A stretch of DNA of 64,000 nucleotides from Acidobacteriota bacterium (lineage in GTDB: Bacteria; Acidobacteriota; Terriglobia; Terriglobales; SCQP01). Location of the stretch: the NCBI GenBank assembly GCA_004299485.1, contig SCQP01000001.1:62001-126000 (forward strand), given 5' to 3'. Below the pieces are notes generated by a model, which was not told where the DNA came from, did not search any database, and saw nothing but the letters and a program-made list of their open reading frames with translations. This document shows, piece after piece, positions 22,805 to 35,099 of the stretch. Positions within the stretch are counted from its first letter, which is position 1. Each line of letters opens with the position of its first letter. The position numbers and the translations under genes are program-made.

Positions 22805-24693
22805 CTAGTTGAGGCGCTTAAAAGCGCGTTGTATTTCTTCGAGCGAATAGCGTAACAGAATTGGACGGCCATGGGGGCAGGTCATCGGGTACTGAGTTTG
22901 GGCGAGCTGGGCGAGGAGCCATTCCATCTTGGATAATTCCAGTCTCATGTTGATTTTGATAGCGGCGTGGCAGGCGATGGTGGCGGCGATGCGCGTGCGG
23001 ACGGCCTCGAGAGTAAGGCCGCGTTCGTGCGGGGCCGCGACTTCGAGGATTTCGCGCAGCAGCCGCTCGACTTGCTCGCCGGCGACGCCGGCGGGGGCGG
23101 CTTTGACGGCCACCGTATTGCGGCCGAAGGGTTCGGCCTCAAAACCGGAGGCGGTCAGCTCGGCGGCGACTTCGGCAAACGCGAGGGCACGGCCGGGTTC
23201 GAGCTCGACGACGAGGGGCATCAACAGGCGCTGGGAGTCGATTGCCCCGGAAAGGCGGGCGGCGCTGATCTGCTCGAACAGGACGCGCTCGTGGGCGACA
23301 TGCTGATCGATCAGCCAGAGGCCACTGGGGCCTTCGGCCACGATGAAGCTGTCGCGGATTTGGCCCAGCGGGCGGAGATGAAACAGCTCGTCGGAGTCCG
23401 GCGCGGCGCTGACCGCCTGCGCTTCGCGCAACCCGCAGCCCAGGCCAACCTCGGGAACCAGCGCGGCCGCAGGCAGGGGTGCAGGGCGCGCGGCAAAATT
23501 CTCCGGGCGCGGAGCGAGCGGCAGATTTTGTTCGTGCGGCGTGGGCGGAGCTTCCGTGAGGCCGAATTCGGCAGGCAAGTCGGCAATCGAGATGCCGAGC
23601 GCGGGGTCGACACCCTGAGACATGGGAACGGGTCGCGCCGTTACCCAGGCGGGGCCGGCGGACGGACGGGCGGTGCGTTCGTGCAGAAAGGACGGCACCG
23701 GGCGCGCTGCGGCGATGGCGTTGCGGATGGCGTCACGGACGGCGTCGTGGATGAAACTCGGGTGGTGAAAGCGGACTTCGGTTTTGGCGGGATGAACGTT
23801 GACGTCGACCTCGCCGAAGGGCAGGTCGAGGAAGAGCAGAGCCGCGGGAAAAACGTTCGCGGGCAGCAGATTGTAATAAGCCGCGGAAAGGGCGTGCTGC
23901 AGCAGCCGGTCGCGCACCAGACGGCGGTTGACGAAGATGTAGATGGAGTTGCGGTTGAGCTTGTGAATTTCCGGCCGGGAGGCGAAGCCGAAAATGCCTA
24001 TCGCGCGGTTCTCTTCTCCGGCTTGTTCACGGAACTCGACCGACGCGTGCACGAGTTCTTCGCCCAGCACTTGCTGGAGGCGTTCGGCGTGGCTGGCCAC
24101 CGGCGGGGCGCTGAGGAGAACCCGGTGCGGAGTTTCGAGATGGAAGCGCACCTCCGGATAGGCGAGGGCGTAGTTGGTGACGAGGGTGGTGATGTGGCCG
24201 AGCTCGGTGGTTTCGGACTTGAGGAATTTCTTCCGGGCGGGAATGTTGGCGAACAGGTTGGCAACCGTGATGGCAGTGCCCGGCGGCAGGCCGGCCGGTT
24301 CGACCGCTTTGATCTTGCCGGCGACCACGCGCACGCGCGTGCCTTCGCGCGCGCCGGCCTCGGCGGTCTCCAGGGTGAAATGCGAGACCGAGGCGATGGC
24401 GGGCAGGGCTTCGCCGCGGAAACCGAGCGTTGCGATGGCGCTCAGGGATTCCGCATCGGTGAGTTTGCTGGTGGCGTGCCGCTCGAGCGCCAGTACGGCG
24501 TCATCGCGCGACATGCCGCAGCCGTCGTCGCTGACGCGGATGCTGGCACAGCCGCCTGCCACCACGTCCAGCCGCAGCGAACGTGCGCCGGCGTCGAGCG
24601 CGTTTTCCAGAAGCTCTTTGACCACCGAAGCCGGGCGCTCGACCACCTCGCCGGCGGCGATCTTGTTGGCGATCGCATCCGGCAAGACTCGGA

Positions 24694-24697
<4 letters not shown>
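22805..24697 (-). CDS. mutL: DNA mismatch repair protein MutL
   Basis: 630 residues. GHKL ATPase motifs [16 protein letters not shown] and [10 protein letters not shown] in the first 100 residues, then the S5-like transducer (NRRLVRD). The C-terminal domain carries [12 protein letters not shown], fitting DQHA(x2)E(x4)E with Ala to Val, and CPHGRP, so the nicking endonuclease of MutH-less bacteria should be present. The ATG overlaps the aspS stop (ATGA), linking translation. No mutS in the window. Confidence 0.96.
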
Positions 24698-26439
<1,742 letters not shown>

Positions 26440-26447
26440 GGGATACA

Positions 26448-26472
26448 AGTTCACAGTTTACAGTTCACAGTT
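26448..26472. repeat. TTCACAGT/TTTACAGT short tandem repeat before aspS
   Basis: Three near-identical 8- to 9-bp copies (TTCACAGTT, TACAG, TTCACAGTT) fill the gap between the upstream membrane protein gene and aspS, another example of short tandem repeats at gene junctions here. Confidence 0.65.
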
Positions 26473-26968
26473 GGGGAGGGGGTGGGTACGATTGGCGCTC
26501 GCGGATTTCAACGCTGCCCAGATGGGCGAGCACCCAAGTCAGGATGAGTTGCGGCACCAGGTAGAAGAAATAGAACATGGACACCAGGGCAAGAATCACC
26601 CACCAGAGCCAGCGCAGCGGCGGCAGGCGCATGTCGGCGCGGTTCGAAACGAACGCCCAGCGCGGGCGGCGGATGAGAAAGCTAAAGCGCCAGTTGAGGA
26701 AAAACAGGGCGACGGCGCCGACCAGGTTGATGATTTCCAGCAGCAACTGCTGCTGGGGCGTGAGTGGGTTCAGGCTGCCGGCGCGCTTGAGAGCTTCGGA
26801 GAAGGTTTGGGCATGCGGCTGGGCAAAGACCTGCGGTTCCATGCTGGCAAATACGATCAGCATGGTGGCCAGGATGACGGCCCACACGACGAGGGTGCCG
26901 ATGATGTAGCTGCGGCGCTCGATGCGGAGGTGTTCGAGGGAGTCAGGCTCGGGCTTAGCGGGCGGCAT
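26465..26968 (-). CDS. Small membrane protein between hisS and aspS
   Basis: 167 residues with three clear hydrophobic helices (about 22-42, 72-92, 121-146) and a Pro-rich tail. Its start overlaps the end of hisS by 14 nt, so the two are translated from one message. No family recognised; a location in the inner membrane is likely. Confidence 0.75.
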   Translation of the reverse strand: MPPAKPEPDSLEHLRIERRSYIIGTLVVWAVILATMLIVFASMEPQVFAQPHAQTFSEALKRAGSLNPLTPQQQLLLEIINLVGAVALFFLNWRFSFLIRRPRWAFVSNRADMRLPPLRWLWWVILALVSMFYFFYLVPQLILTWVLAHLGSVEIRERQSYPPPPQL

Positions 26969-28244
26969 CGGCCCCTTTCAGCCGTGCCAGCAGCGCAGGC
27001 TCGTCGAGGGCAGTTTGGTCGCCGCTAGCCAGATCTTTGAGCTGCCAGCGGCCGGAGGCGACTTCGTCGGCGCCTGCAATGATGACGTAAGGCGCGCCAA
27101 GCTTGCTGGCGAGGTCGAGGGACTTGCCGAGTTTGCGTCCGGGCGTGGTGAGGTCCAGTCGTAGACCGGCGCGGCGGAGATGGTCGGCGAGGAGCAACGA
27201 GGGGGCGAGTTGTTCGGGAGCAAGCGGAATGATGAGGGCTGCCAGGGGCTGCGGACCTGCGATCGGAACCGGAGCGCCGGACGCCACCGCTTCCTGCATC
27301 GCCATCACGAAGCGGTCCTCGCCCAGGGCGAAGCCAATGGCTCCGCCGGCGCTAGCCGGCGCGCCCAGGGACTGCGCCAGGCCGTTGTAGCGCCCTCCGC
27401 CGAGGAGGGCATTCTGGGACCCGAGAGCACCGTGCAGAAATTCGAACGCCGTGGAGGTGTAGTAATCGAGACCGCGCACCAGGCGCGCGTCGAGGCGGTA
27501 GGCGATGCCGGCGGCGTCAAGCAAACGGCGCAGCTCGGTGAAGTGGCTGCGGCACTTGTCGTCGAGGAATTCCTGGATGACCGGCAGCGCGGCGATGATG
27601 GGCTGGTCGGCAGGAACTTTGCAGTCCAGCACCCGCAGCGGGTTGGTCTGGGCACGCCGCTGGCAGTCAGCACACATCTGCGGCAGTTTTTCAGCCAGCG
27701 CGGCGCGGAGGGCGGCATGATAGGCCGGACGGTCGTCGGGGCAGCCCACCGAGTTGAGCACCAGTTCGGCGCCGCGGATGCCGCAGCGCTCCAGCAGGCG
27801 GCGGAGCATGGCGATCAACTCGAAGTCGATCCAGGGTTCGTCGCCGCCGAGCACTTCCGCACCCACCTGATAGAACTGGCGGTAGCGGCCTTTCTGCGGA
27901 CGTTCGCGCCGGAACATCGGCCCCATGTAATAGAGCTTGGTCAGGCCGGGCCGCTCCCACAGACGGTGCTCGACGTAGGCGCGCACCGTCGAGGCGGTGG
28001 CTTCGGGGCGGAGCGTAAGCTGGGCGCCGTCGCGGTCCGCGAAGCTGTACATCTCCTTGCCGACGATGTCGGTCTCTTCGCCCACCGCGCGGCGGAAGAG
28101 CTCGTCGGGTTCGAGAATGGGAGTGCGGATTTCGTCGAAGTTGTAAAGCGCGAAGACTTCGCGCACCGCCGCTTCGAGCCGCTGAAACCAGACGGTCTCG
28201 GCGGGCAGCAGGTCGCGCATTCCTTTGATGGCGTGAACGGGCAT
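26955..28244 (-). CDS. hisS: Histidyl-tRNA synthetase
   Basis: 429 residues, standard length. Class II motif 2 FRRERPQKGRYRQF (about 110-125), histidine-specific motif LVRGLDYYTSTAFEF (about 260), and a C-terminal anticodon-binding domain (about 335-425). The ATG is 3 nt after the carbonic anhydrase gene stop; both are in one operon. Confidence 0.97.
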   Translation of the reverse strand: MPVHAIKGMRDLLPAETVWFQRLEAAVREVFALYNFDEIRTPILEPDELFRRAVGEETDIVGKEMYSFADRDGAQLTLRPEATASTVRAYVEHRLWERPGLTKLYYMGPMFRRERPQKGRYRQFYQVGAEVLGGDEPWIDFELIAMLRRLLERCGIRGAELVLNSVGCPDDRPAYHAALRAALAEKLPQMCADCQRRAQTNPLRVLDCKVPADQPIIAALPVIQEFLDDKCRSHFTELRRLLDAAGIAYRLDARLVRGLDYYTSTAFEFLHGALGSQNALLGGGRYNGLAQSLGAPASAGGAIGFALGEDRFVMAMQEAVASGAPVPIAGPQPLAALIIPLAPEQLAPSLLLADHLRRAGLRLDLTTPGRKLGKSLDLASKLGAPYVIIAGADEVASGRWQLKDLASGDQTALDEPALLARLKGADAAR

Positions 28245-28247
28245 GGC

Positions 28248-28760
28248 TCAGGGCAACTGCAGGTACTGGTTCTTGTACTCCACGTAATTCGCGGCGTGGG
28301 TGGCGATCATGACCCGATCGGCGTCGCTCGCGCTGCGGTGCAGGCGCGCGGGCGAGCCCATGAAGACGCTGCCCGGTGGAACCTGACTTTTCTCGGGTAC
28401 GAGCGAGCCGGCGGCGATGATCGAGCCGCGACCGATGCGGGCGCCATTCATGATGATGGCGCCGATGCCGATAAGGCAGTCATCCTCGATCACGCAGCCG
28501 TGGAGGCAGACAGCGTGCGCAACGCTGACGCGGTCGCCGATGGTGACGGAAAACTTCGCTTTGTAGCCGTGGACCACGGCGTTGTCCTGAATGTTGGAGT
28601 CTTTGCCGATGCGGATGGCGTTGACGTCGCCACGCACGACGGCATGGAACCAGATGCTGGAGTTCTCTCCCACCACGACATCGCCAATCACCTGGGCGCT
28701 ATCCTCAATAAAGGCGCTGGACGCGATTTTGGGGTGATGGCCTTGGAAACTCTTCAACAT
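28248..28760 (-). CDS. Gamma-class carbonic anhydrase-like hexapeptide protein
   Basis: 170 residues of left-handed beta-helix hexapeptide repeats. The three zinc-binding His are seen in VVHG and in SVAHAVCLHG. Substrate may be CO2/bicarbonate; family members without activity also exist. The start at 28758-28760 matches the usual N-terminus (PKIASSAFIED). An ATG at 28787 has a better ribosome-binding site (AGGGG) and would overlap the divergent queG start by two bases. Confidence 0.87.
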   Translation of the reverse strand: MLKSFQGHHPKIASSAFIEDSAQVIGDVVVGENSSIWFHAVVRGDVNAIRIGKDSNIQDNAVVHGYKAKFSVTIGDRVSVAHAVCLHGCVIEDDCLIGIGAIIMNGARIGRGSIIAAGSLVPEKSQVPPGSVFMGSPARLHRSASDADRVMIATHAANYVEYKNQYLQLP

Positions 28761-28785
28761 AAACGCGGGGAAAAATAAGGTTACC

Positions 28786-29868
28786 ATGCGCACCCCTGAG
28801 CAGTGGCGGGAGTTGGCGCTCGAGATCGGCCGAGATCTCGGCTTTGACCTGGTGGGCGTGGCAAGCGCGGAGCCATCGGCACGGCTGGCGATGTTTCCGG
28901 ATTGGGTCGATGCTGGCATGGCGGGAGAAATGGGCTATCTGGCGCGTCGCAGCGAAGACGGCCACTACGTGCGCGAGCGGATTACCGCGGTGTGGCCGTG
29001 GGCGCGATCGGTGTTGTGCGCGGCGGTGGTGTACAACGCCGAGGCGCCGCGGTCGACCGAGTTTGCCGCCAGCCGCGAGCGGGGGTGGATCTCGCGCTAT
29101 GCGTGGGGCGAGGATTATCACCTCACCCTGCGCGACAAGCTGGAGGACTGGAGGCAGCGGCTGGCGGCCGAAGCGGGCGAGGAGCAATTCCATGCCACGG
29201 TGGACACGGCGCCGATCGTGGAGCGCGAGGTCGCCTGGCGGGCGGGGCTCGGATGGCAGGGGAAGAATACCTGTTTGATTCACCCGAAAAAAGGCTCCTA
29301 TATGTTTTTGGGGACGTTGGTGACCTCGATTGCGATGGCAGCAGAGGAGGCCCCGGTGCCGGACCGGTGCGGGTCCTGCACCCGTTGCCTGGAGGCGTGC
29401 CCGACAGGCGCGCTGACCGCGTACAAGATGGATGCGAGCCGCTGCCTGGCCTATCTCAACATTGAGCTGCGAGGCGCGATTCCGGAGCATTTCCGGGAGC
29501 CAATGGGAAACAACGTGCTGGGTTGTGATATTTGCCAGGACGTTTGTCCCTGGAACCGCCGGGCGGCGACGACCACAGCGCCGGAATTTCAACCCAGGCC
29601 GGGGCTGGTCGCGCCCCGGCTGGCGGAGTTGGGAGCGATGAGCGAAGAGGATTACCGCGAGCGGTTCCGTCATTCGGCGGTAAAACGGGCGAAGTTTGCC
29701 GGCCTGCAAAGAAATATTGCCGTCGCCATGGGCAATAGTGGCAACCCGGAGTTCCTGCTGCAGCTTCAAAGTTGGGAGGCGGGGGCCGACGCGGTGCTGG
29801 CCGAGCACGCGCGTTGGGCGCTGGCAAGAATAGGTGAGGCAAGAATCGAGGCACAAACTGAAAGCTAA
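28786..29868 (+). CDS. queG: Epoxyqueuosine reductase QueG
   Basis: 360 residues. The N-terminal half binds cobalamin; the C-terminal half has two 4Fe-4S sites in CGSCTRCLEACPTGAL and CDICQDVCPWN. It performs the last step of queuosine formation, reducing epoxyqueuosine in tRNA. AAGG stands 5 nt before the ATG. It is divergent from the carbonic anhydrase gene with touching start regions. Confidence 0.96.
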   Translation: MRTPEQWRELALEIGRDLGFDLVGVASAEPSARLAMFPDWVDAGMAGEMGYLARRSEDGHYVRERITAVWPWARSVLCAAVVYNAEAPRSTEFAASRERGWISRYAWGEDYHLTLRDKLEDWRQRLAAEAGEEQFHATVDTAPIVEREVAWRAGLGWQGKNTCLIHPKKGSYMFLGTLVTSIAMAAEEAPVPDRCGSCTRCLEACPTGALTAYKMDASRCLAYLNIELRGAIPEHFREPMGNNVLGCDICQDVCPWNRRAATTTAPEFQPRPGLVAPRLAELGAMSEEDYRERFRHSAVKRAKFAGLQRNIAVAMGNSGNPEFLLQLQSWEAGADAVLAEHARWALARIGEARIEAQTES

Positions 29869-29950
29869 GATACTTCTGTACGCGGCAGCGTTGATCGTTA
29901 CAGGACTTGCGCTGGCAGCGTTCGAGACAGTGCCACACGGAGGCACGAAC

Positions 29951-30418
29951 ATGGATTTTCGGCTGACCTCATCTGCGTTTACGAGCAATCACGATATACC
30001 GGCGGAGCACAGTTGCGATGGGGCGGGAACTTCGCCGGCGCTGCGCTGGGAAGGAACGCCAAGCGGTACGCGCAGCCTGGCGCTGATTGTGCATGATCCG
30101 GATGCGCCGTCGGGAGACTTCGTGCATTGGCTGCTCTGGGATTTGCCGCCGGCGATTACTGAGCTGCCATCCGGCGAATATCAGGATGCGAAGTTTCCGC
30201 TCGGAGGCCTCGAGGGGCAGAACAGCTTCGGGAATGTGGGCTTTGGCGCGCCCTGTCCGCCGCCAGGGCCGGCACATCATTACATCTTTACCTTGTACGC
30301 GCTAAGCGTCGCGCACCTCGGGTTGGCAGCCGGATCCAACCGCGAGACACTGGAAAGGGCGATGCAGGGCAAGGTGCTGAGCCAGGCGGAGCTGGTGGGA
30401 CTGTATAAGCGGCAGTGA
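29951..30418 (+). CDS. YbhB/YbcL-family (PEBP, Raf-kinase-inhibitor-like) protein
   Basis: 155 residues from ATG 29951, which has GGAGG 7 nt upstream. Family blocks: HDPDAPSGDFVHWLLWDLP and HHYIFTLYAL form the phosphate/anion-binding pocket. The same frame is open upstream to GTG 29834 and encodes a basic stretch plus a hydrophobic segment (LLYAAALIVTGLALAAF) like a signal peptide. The protein might therefore be exported in a longer form that overlaps queG by 35 nt. The physiological role of bacterial PEBP proteins is poorly known. Confidence 0.85.
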   Translation: MDFRLTSSAFTSNHDIPAEHSCDGAGTSPALRWEGTPSGTRSLALIVHDPDAPSGDFVHWLLWDLPPAITELPSGEYQDAKFPLGGLEGQNSFGNVGFGAPCPPPGPAHHYIFTLYALSVAHLGLAAGSNRETLERAMQGKVLSQAELVGLYKRQ

Positions 30419-30444
30419 CACATCACCGTGGGCTATGATGGGGC

Positions 30445-31536
30445 GTGGCCTCTGCATTGGAAGCGCGTGCGCGATCGTTGTTGGCGGGTGCCGGAATTGA
30501 ACTGAACGGACCGGGCACCAGCGACATTACCGTGCATAACCCAGGCTTTTATGGGCGTGTACTGCGGCACGGCTCGCTCGGGCTGGGCGAGTCATATATG
30601 GACAGCTGGTGGGACTGCCCCAATCTCGACGAGCTTTTTTGCCGGATCTTTGCCGCCAAGCTCGACCGGATGTCCAGCAGGAACCTTCGCGGCATGGCGC
30701 TGCTGCTGGTTTCGGCGCTGTCCAATCAGCAGAAAACGAAAGCCAGGTCCTCTCAGGTGGCGCTGCGCCATTACGACGTCGGCAACGATCTATTTGAGGC
30801 GATGCTGGACCGTCGCATGGTGTATACCACCGGGCTCTGGGAACATGCGGCGGATTTGAACGAGGCTCAGGAAGCCAAGCTGGATTTTGTGTGCCGGAAG
30901 CTGGAGCTGGCCCCGGGGATGCGGGTGCTGGACATTGGCTGCGGCTGGGGGAGTTTTGCGAAGTTTGCGGCAGAGAAATATGGCGCGCGCGTGGATGGAG
31001 TGACGCTGTCAAAGGAGCAGGCGGCGCTGGGGCAGGCGCAGTGTGCAGGATTGCCGGTGAAACTGCAGGTCGAGGACTACCGCGAGGTTTCGGAACGCTA
31101 TGATCGGGTAGTCTCGCTGGGGATGTTCGAACACGTGGGGTACAAGAATTACCGGCGCTATTTTGCGACCGCGCAGCGCTGCCTGGCGCCGGGCGGAAAG
31201 ATGTACCTGGCGACGATTGGCTCCAACCATACCGTCCATTCGACCGATCCCTGGATCGAGCGGTATATTTTCCCCAACTCCCACCTGCCCTCGATTCAGC
31301 AGATTGGCGCGGCCATCGAAGACCGCTTCGCCCTGGTGGAATGGCAAAACTGGGCGAGCGACTACGACCGCACGCTGATGGCCTGGTACACAAATTTTGC
31401 CGCGCAATGGCAGCGCTGGGCCGAGCGCTACAGCGACCGCTTCTGCCGCATGTGGAAGTTCTACCTGCTCTCCAGCGCCGCCGCCTTCCGCTCCAAGCAC
31501 CTCCAGGTCTGGCAAATTCTGCTGGAGGCAATTTAG
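30445..31536 (+). CDS. cfa: Cyclopropane-fatty-acyl-phospholipid synthase
   Basis: 363 residues, GTG start. The SAM-binding site is VLDIGCGWGSFAKFA (about 155-170), with YDVGNDLFEAMLD and the downstream GMFEHVGYKNY block typical of Cfa. It transfers a methylene group from SAM to unsaturated acyl chains in the membrane, usually in stationary phase or acid stress. Confidence 0.93.
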   Translation: MASALEARARSLLAGAGIELNGPGTSDITVHNPGFYGRVLRHGSLGLGESYMDSWWDCPNLDELFCRIFAAKLDRMSSRNLRGMALLLVSALSNQQKTKARSSQVALRHYDVGNDLFEAMLDRRMVYTTGLWEHAADLNEAQEAKLDFVCRKLELAPGMRVLDIGCGWGSFAKFAAEKYGARVDGVTLSKEQAALGQAQCAGLPVKLQVEDYREVSERYDRVVSLGMFEHVGYKNYRRYFATAQRCLAPGGKMYLATIGSNHTVHSTDPWIERYIFPNSHLPSIQQIGAAIEDRFALVEWQNWASDYDRTLMAWYTNFAAQWQRWAERYSDRFCRMWKFYLLSSAAAFRSKHLQVWQILLEAI

Positions 31537-31567
31537 TATTCAGTTGTCAGCAATCAGTTTTCAGTTC
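31537..31567. repeat. CAGTT-type short tandem repeat after cfa
   Basis: TTCAGTTGTCAGCAATCAGTT repeats in 7-bp steps right after the cfa stop, similar to the motifs at 21918-22048 and 45352-45370. Confidence 0.6.
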
Positions 31568-31600
31568 CCATGACGCGGACGCTGAGTGGCCGTCTAAATC

Positions 31601-31984
31601 CTAATACACTTGCTGGCATAGGCCGGCAATTTTGCGCCAGGGCACGTCGGGCTCGCGGCTCGTCGACCGTTCGGAGAGCTGTTTGACCGCTTCGCCGATG
31701 ATCTCTAGCTTACGCACGACTGCGTCCTGGCGCATACGGTCTCTGAGCAGGCTGCGCTCGGTTACGACATCGACGCGCCGTCCGAGCAAGTCTTCGAGAT
31801 CCTGGCCGAGACCGACCAAGTCGAGTAGCGACCGGCCCGGTTCCATGTCTACGAGCAGGTCGAGGTCGCTGTCGCCCCGGGCCTCGCCTCGCGCCTCGGA
31901 CCCAAACACACGGACGTTGTGTGCGCCGTAGCTGGCAGCGATCCGCAGTATGGTTGGTCGATTTGCTTCCACACCGGGCGTCAT
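31601..31984 (-). pseudogene. Collapsed MNT nucleotidyltransferase-HEPN pair
   Basis: 127 residues. The first 70 are a minimal nucleotidyltransferase with [19 protein letters not shown] (GS-x9-DxD). At SLLRDRM the sequence jumps straight into the middle of a HEPN (DUF86) partner: [20 protein letters not shown] and PWRKIAGL. It then ends at CQQVY before the catalytic RxxxxH of HEPN. In intact systems these are two genes, the NTase acting as antitoxin to the HEPN RNase. A deletion appears to have fused antitoxin to a toxin lacking its active site. The frame is open and might be expressed, but toxicity is not expected. Confidence 0.78.
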
Positions 31985-32007
31985 AAGGGCAGTTTATCTC
32001 GGGCCGC

Positions 32008-32437
32008 CTACGTTCGAGCCAGGAACTGGCCGTTGGTTGCCTTCAGGTAACGCCCGTCGTTGAAGAAGATGAGTTCACCGGACCTGCTGATCTGTGTATA
32101 AACTCGATTTTGGCCGATCCAGCCGACATTTGTGGAATGAGCCGCTGTTTGCTGGATGTACGCGTTCAGGTCGGGATTGTTTGTGATCCCGAGCGCGAAC
32201 TCGCGCGCAAGATCGAAATCGTCTGAGTGCCGCTCTGTGAAGTACTGCCAAGTGCGGGATAGGGTAAGCCACTGTAGGCGCCCTCTTGAGGACCAGCGTT
32301 CCCAAAGGGCCGCTGGTGCGTTCAACTCGCTCGATGGCGTTTCGAGGGATTTCTACGTTCTGCATGCTCGACCTGCGCTCGAGGCGTACCCACGAGGGCG
32401 ATACCTCCTCAACCGCTGCCGCGACCCAACCAGCCAA
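32008..32437 (-). pseudogene. Frameshifted hypothetical gene
   Basis: The N-terminal part (MAGWVAAAVEEVSPSW to TLVLKRA) is in one frame from 32437 to about 32281. The rest (LQWLTLSRTWQYFTERHSDD through LNAYIQQTAAHSTN to the end at 32008) continues in another frame from about 32277. Each half looks like real protein only in its own frame, so a single frameshift near 32280 is likely. No family recognised. It lies beside another gene remnant. Confidence 0.55.
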
Positions 32438-32659
32438 CTACGGTGCCCGAACGACCGGCGCTTCCAACCAAGCTCGATCTGTTTGTGTTTGCTTTCCCAA
32501 ATTCCTTCAGCATTGCAATGCAGAGTTTGTTGAAGGTAAGCGAGGTCAAGCAGTTCTCCCGCGCGGCGGTAATCGAAAGGGTCCAGGCAGCCCTGGTTGT
32601 GAGCTTACCCGATTTTCGAGTCACTGGCGGCTGCGTTGGCTGCAACCTTGCGCCGGTGA
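32438..32659. other. Intergenic stretch with no supported feature
   Basis: 222 bp between the frameshifted gene and the OYE gene. Frames here are Arg/Pro-rich shadows. No hairpin with T-run or promoter stands out. Confidence 0.4.
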
Positions 32660-33733
<1,074 letters not shown>

Positions 33734-34450
33734 TTATTCTCCCGCAGCCTCGGGCAGATCCGTCATGCCGACAGGGACGTGGTAGCGCCGGGTGCGTGGT
33801 AGGATGCCGGCGAGACCGAGGGCGACGAGGATGGCGGTGACCGCGGCGAAGACCACGAGGCGGGCCCAGAGGAGCTGCGCGGGAGAGAAGCCCATGGCCG
33901 GGCCGAGACGCCACATCGCCCAGGCGGCAAGCTGCGAAACAATGGCGGTCCAGACGCCGATGTAGAACCAGGCGCGCTCGGCGCCTTCGTTGCGGACGGT
34001 GCTGCGGGCGCGGGGCAGACAGTTGAGTGCGGCGACGAGGACGATGAGCACGGCGATCAGGTCATAGGGCCAGCCGTAGAGCTGTTGGATGATCCAGCGG
34101 CCGGAGACGGAGGCGACGATGAGCCCGATGAGGTTGAGCAGCCAGGGCGCGATGATGGCGATCCAGGCGGCGGTGTAGCAGGCGATGCGATAGCCGAGGT
34201 TGGGCCAGTCGAGGCCGTAATGAGTGATGTAGGGGCGGGGTTCGGCGCCGGGCAGACGGCCCACCGCGCCGCGCCAGATGCAGACGGCAGCAACGAGGGC
34301 GAGCCAGATCCAGTGGCGGAGGCTGAAGCCGTGGGCGTAGAGCGCGGCGGTGAGCATGCCGGGCAGGGTGAAGAAGACGTAAATCCAGATGGGAACATGC
34401 AACACCCGGTAGTAGCCCTTGTTGCGCGTGCGCGCGACCGCCGCCTTCAT
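33734..34450 (-). CDS. Multi-pass membrane protein, unknown
   Basis: 238 residues with about six hydrophobic helices and aromatic residues at their ends. A conserved-looking loop PRPYITHYGLDWPNLGYR lies between helices 2 and 3. No family recognised. It is the upstream gene of a two-gene unit with the OYE enzyme, and divergent from the ECF sigma gene. Confidence 0.75.
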   Translation of the reverse strand: MKAAVARTRNKGYYRVLHVPIWIYVFFTLPGMLTAALYAHGFSLRHWIWLALVAAVCIWRGAVGRLPGAEPRPYITHYGLDWPNLGYRIACYTAAWIAIIAPWLLNLIGLIVASVSGRWIIQQLYGWPYDLIAVLIVLVAALNCLPRARSTVRNEGAERAWFYIGVWTAIVSQLAAWAMWRLGPAMGFSPAQLLWARLVVFAAVTAILVALGLAGILPRTRRYHVPVGMTDLPEAAGE

Positions 34451-34553
34451 GACTCTCTAGCATACGCGACGCCTCCGCCATTGGCCGGTGGCAGAGCGCC
34501 ATTCGCCGATTGGGGGTCGCGCGCGGGCGCGAGTGGCAACGATGCTCGGGGGC

Positions 34554-35072
34554 ATGGACGAACAAACAGTTTGGCCGGCCGGTGCTTTTGAGAATACGTT
34601 TCGGGCGCATTACCGGAACCTGGTACGGCTGGTCACGCCGGTGGCGGGCGAGACGGCGCAGGCGGAGGAAGTGGCGGCGGATGCGTTGTGGAAGCTGTAC
34701 CAGCATCCGGAGCTGCTGGCGCCGGGCAACAGCGTCGGCGGCTGGCTCTACCGGACGGCAATGCGGATGGCGATTGACCGGCGGCGGAGCCGGCAGCGGC
34801 GCGAGCGCGTGGTGCAGGGGCTGGAGAAAGAACCGGCGCGGCGCGCGGAGAATCCGCTGGCAGCGCTGGAGCGCCGGGAGCGGGTGGCGCGGGTGCGGCG
34901 GGTGCTGGGACGGTTGCGGCCGGCGCAGGCGCGGATGCTGCTACTGCGGCATGAAGGCGCGCCCTACCGGGAAGTGGCGGCGGCGGCCGGGGTGCGGCCG
35001 GCCTCGGTGGGCACGCTGCTGAGGCGGGCCGAAGCGGCCTTCTCCAAACAATTTGATTTTCAACTTATTTGA
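34554..35072 (+). CDS. ECF-type RNA polymerase sigma factor
   Basis: 172 residues from ATG 34554 (GGGGG upstream). Region 2: FRAHYRNLVRLVTPV, AEEVAADALWKLY, GGWLYRTAMRMAIDRRR. Region 4: LGRLRPAQARMLLLRHEGAPYREVAAAAGVRPASV broken here for reading, a helix-turn-helix. It directs polymerase to a small regulon, probably including the downstream efflux operon 27 nt away. No anti-sigma factor gene follows. Confidence 0.87.
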   Translation: MDEQTVWPAGAFENTFRAHYRNLVRLVTPVAGETAQAEEVAADALWKLYQHPELLAPGNSVGGWLYRTAMRMAIDRRRSRQRRERVVQGLEKEPARRAENPLAALERRERVARVRRVLGRLRPAQARMLLLRHEGAPYREVAAAAGVRPASVGTLLRRAEAAFSKQFDFQLI

Positions 35073-35099
35073 AGTACAATGGAAGGGAAAGGACGGGCC

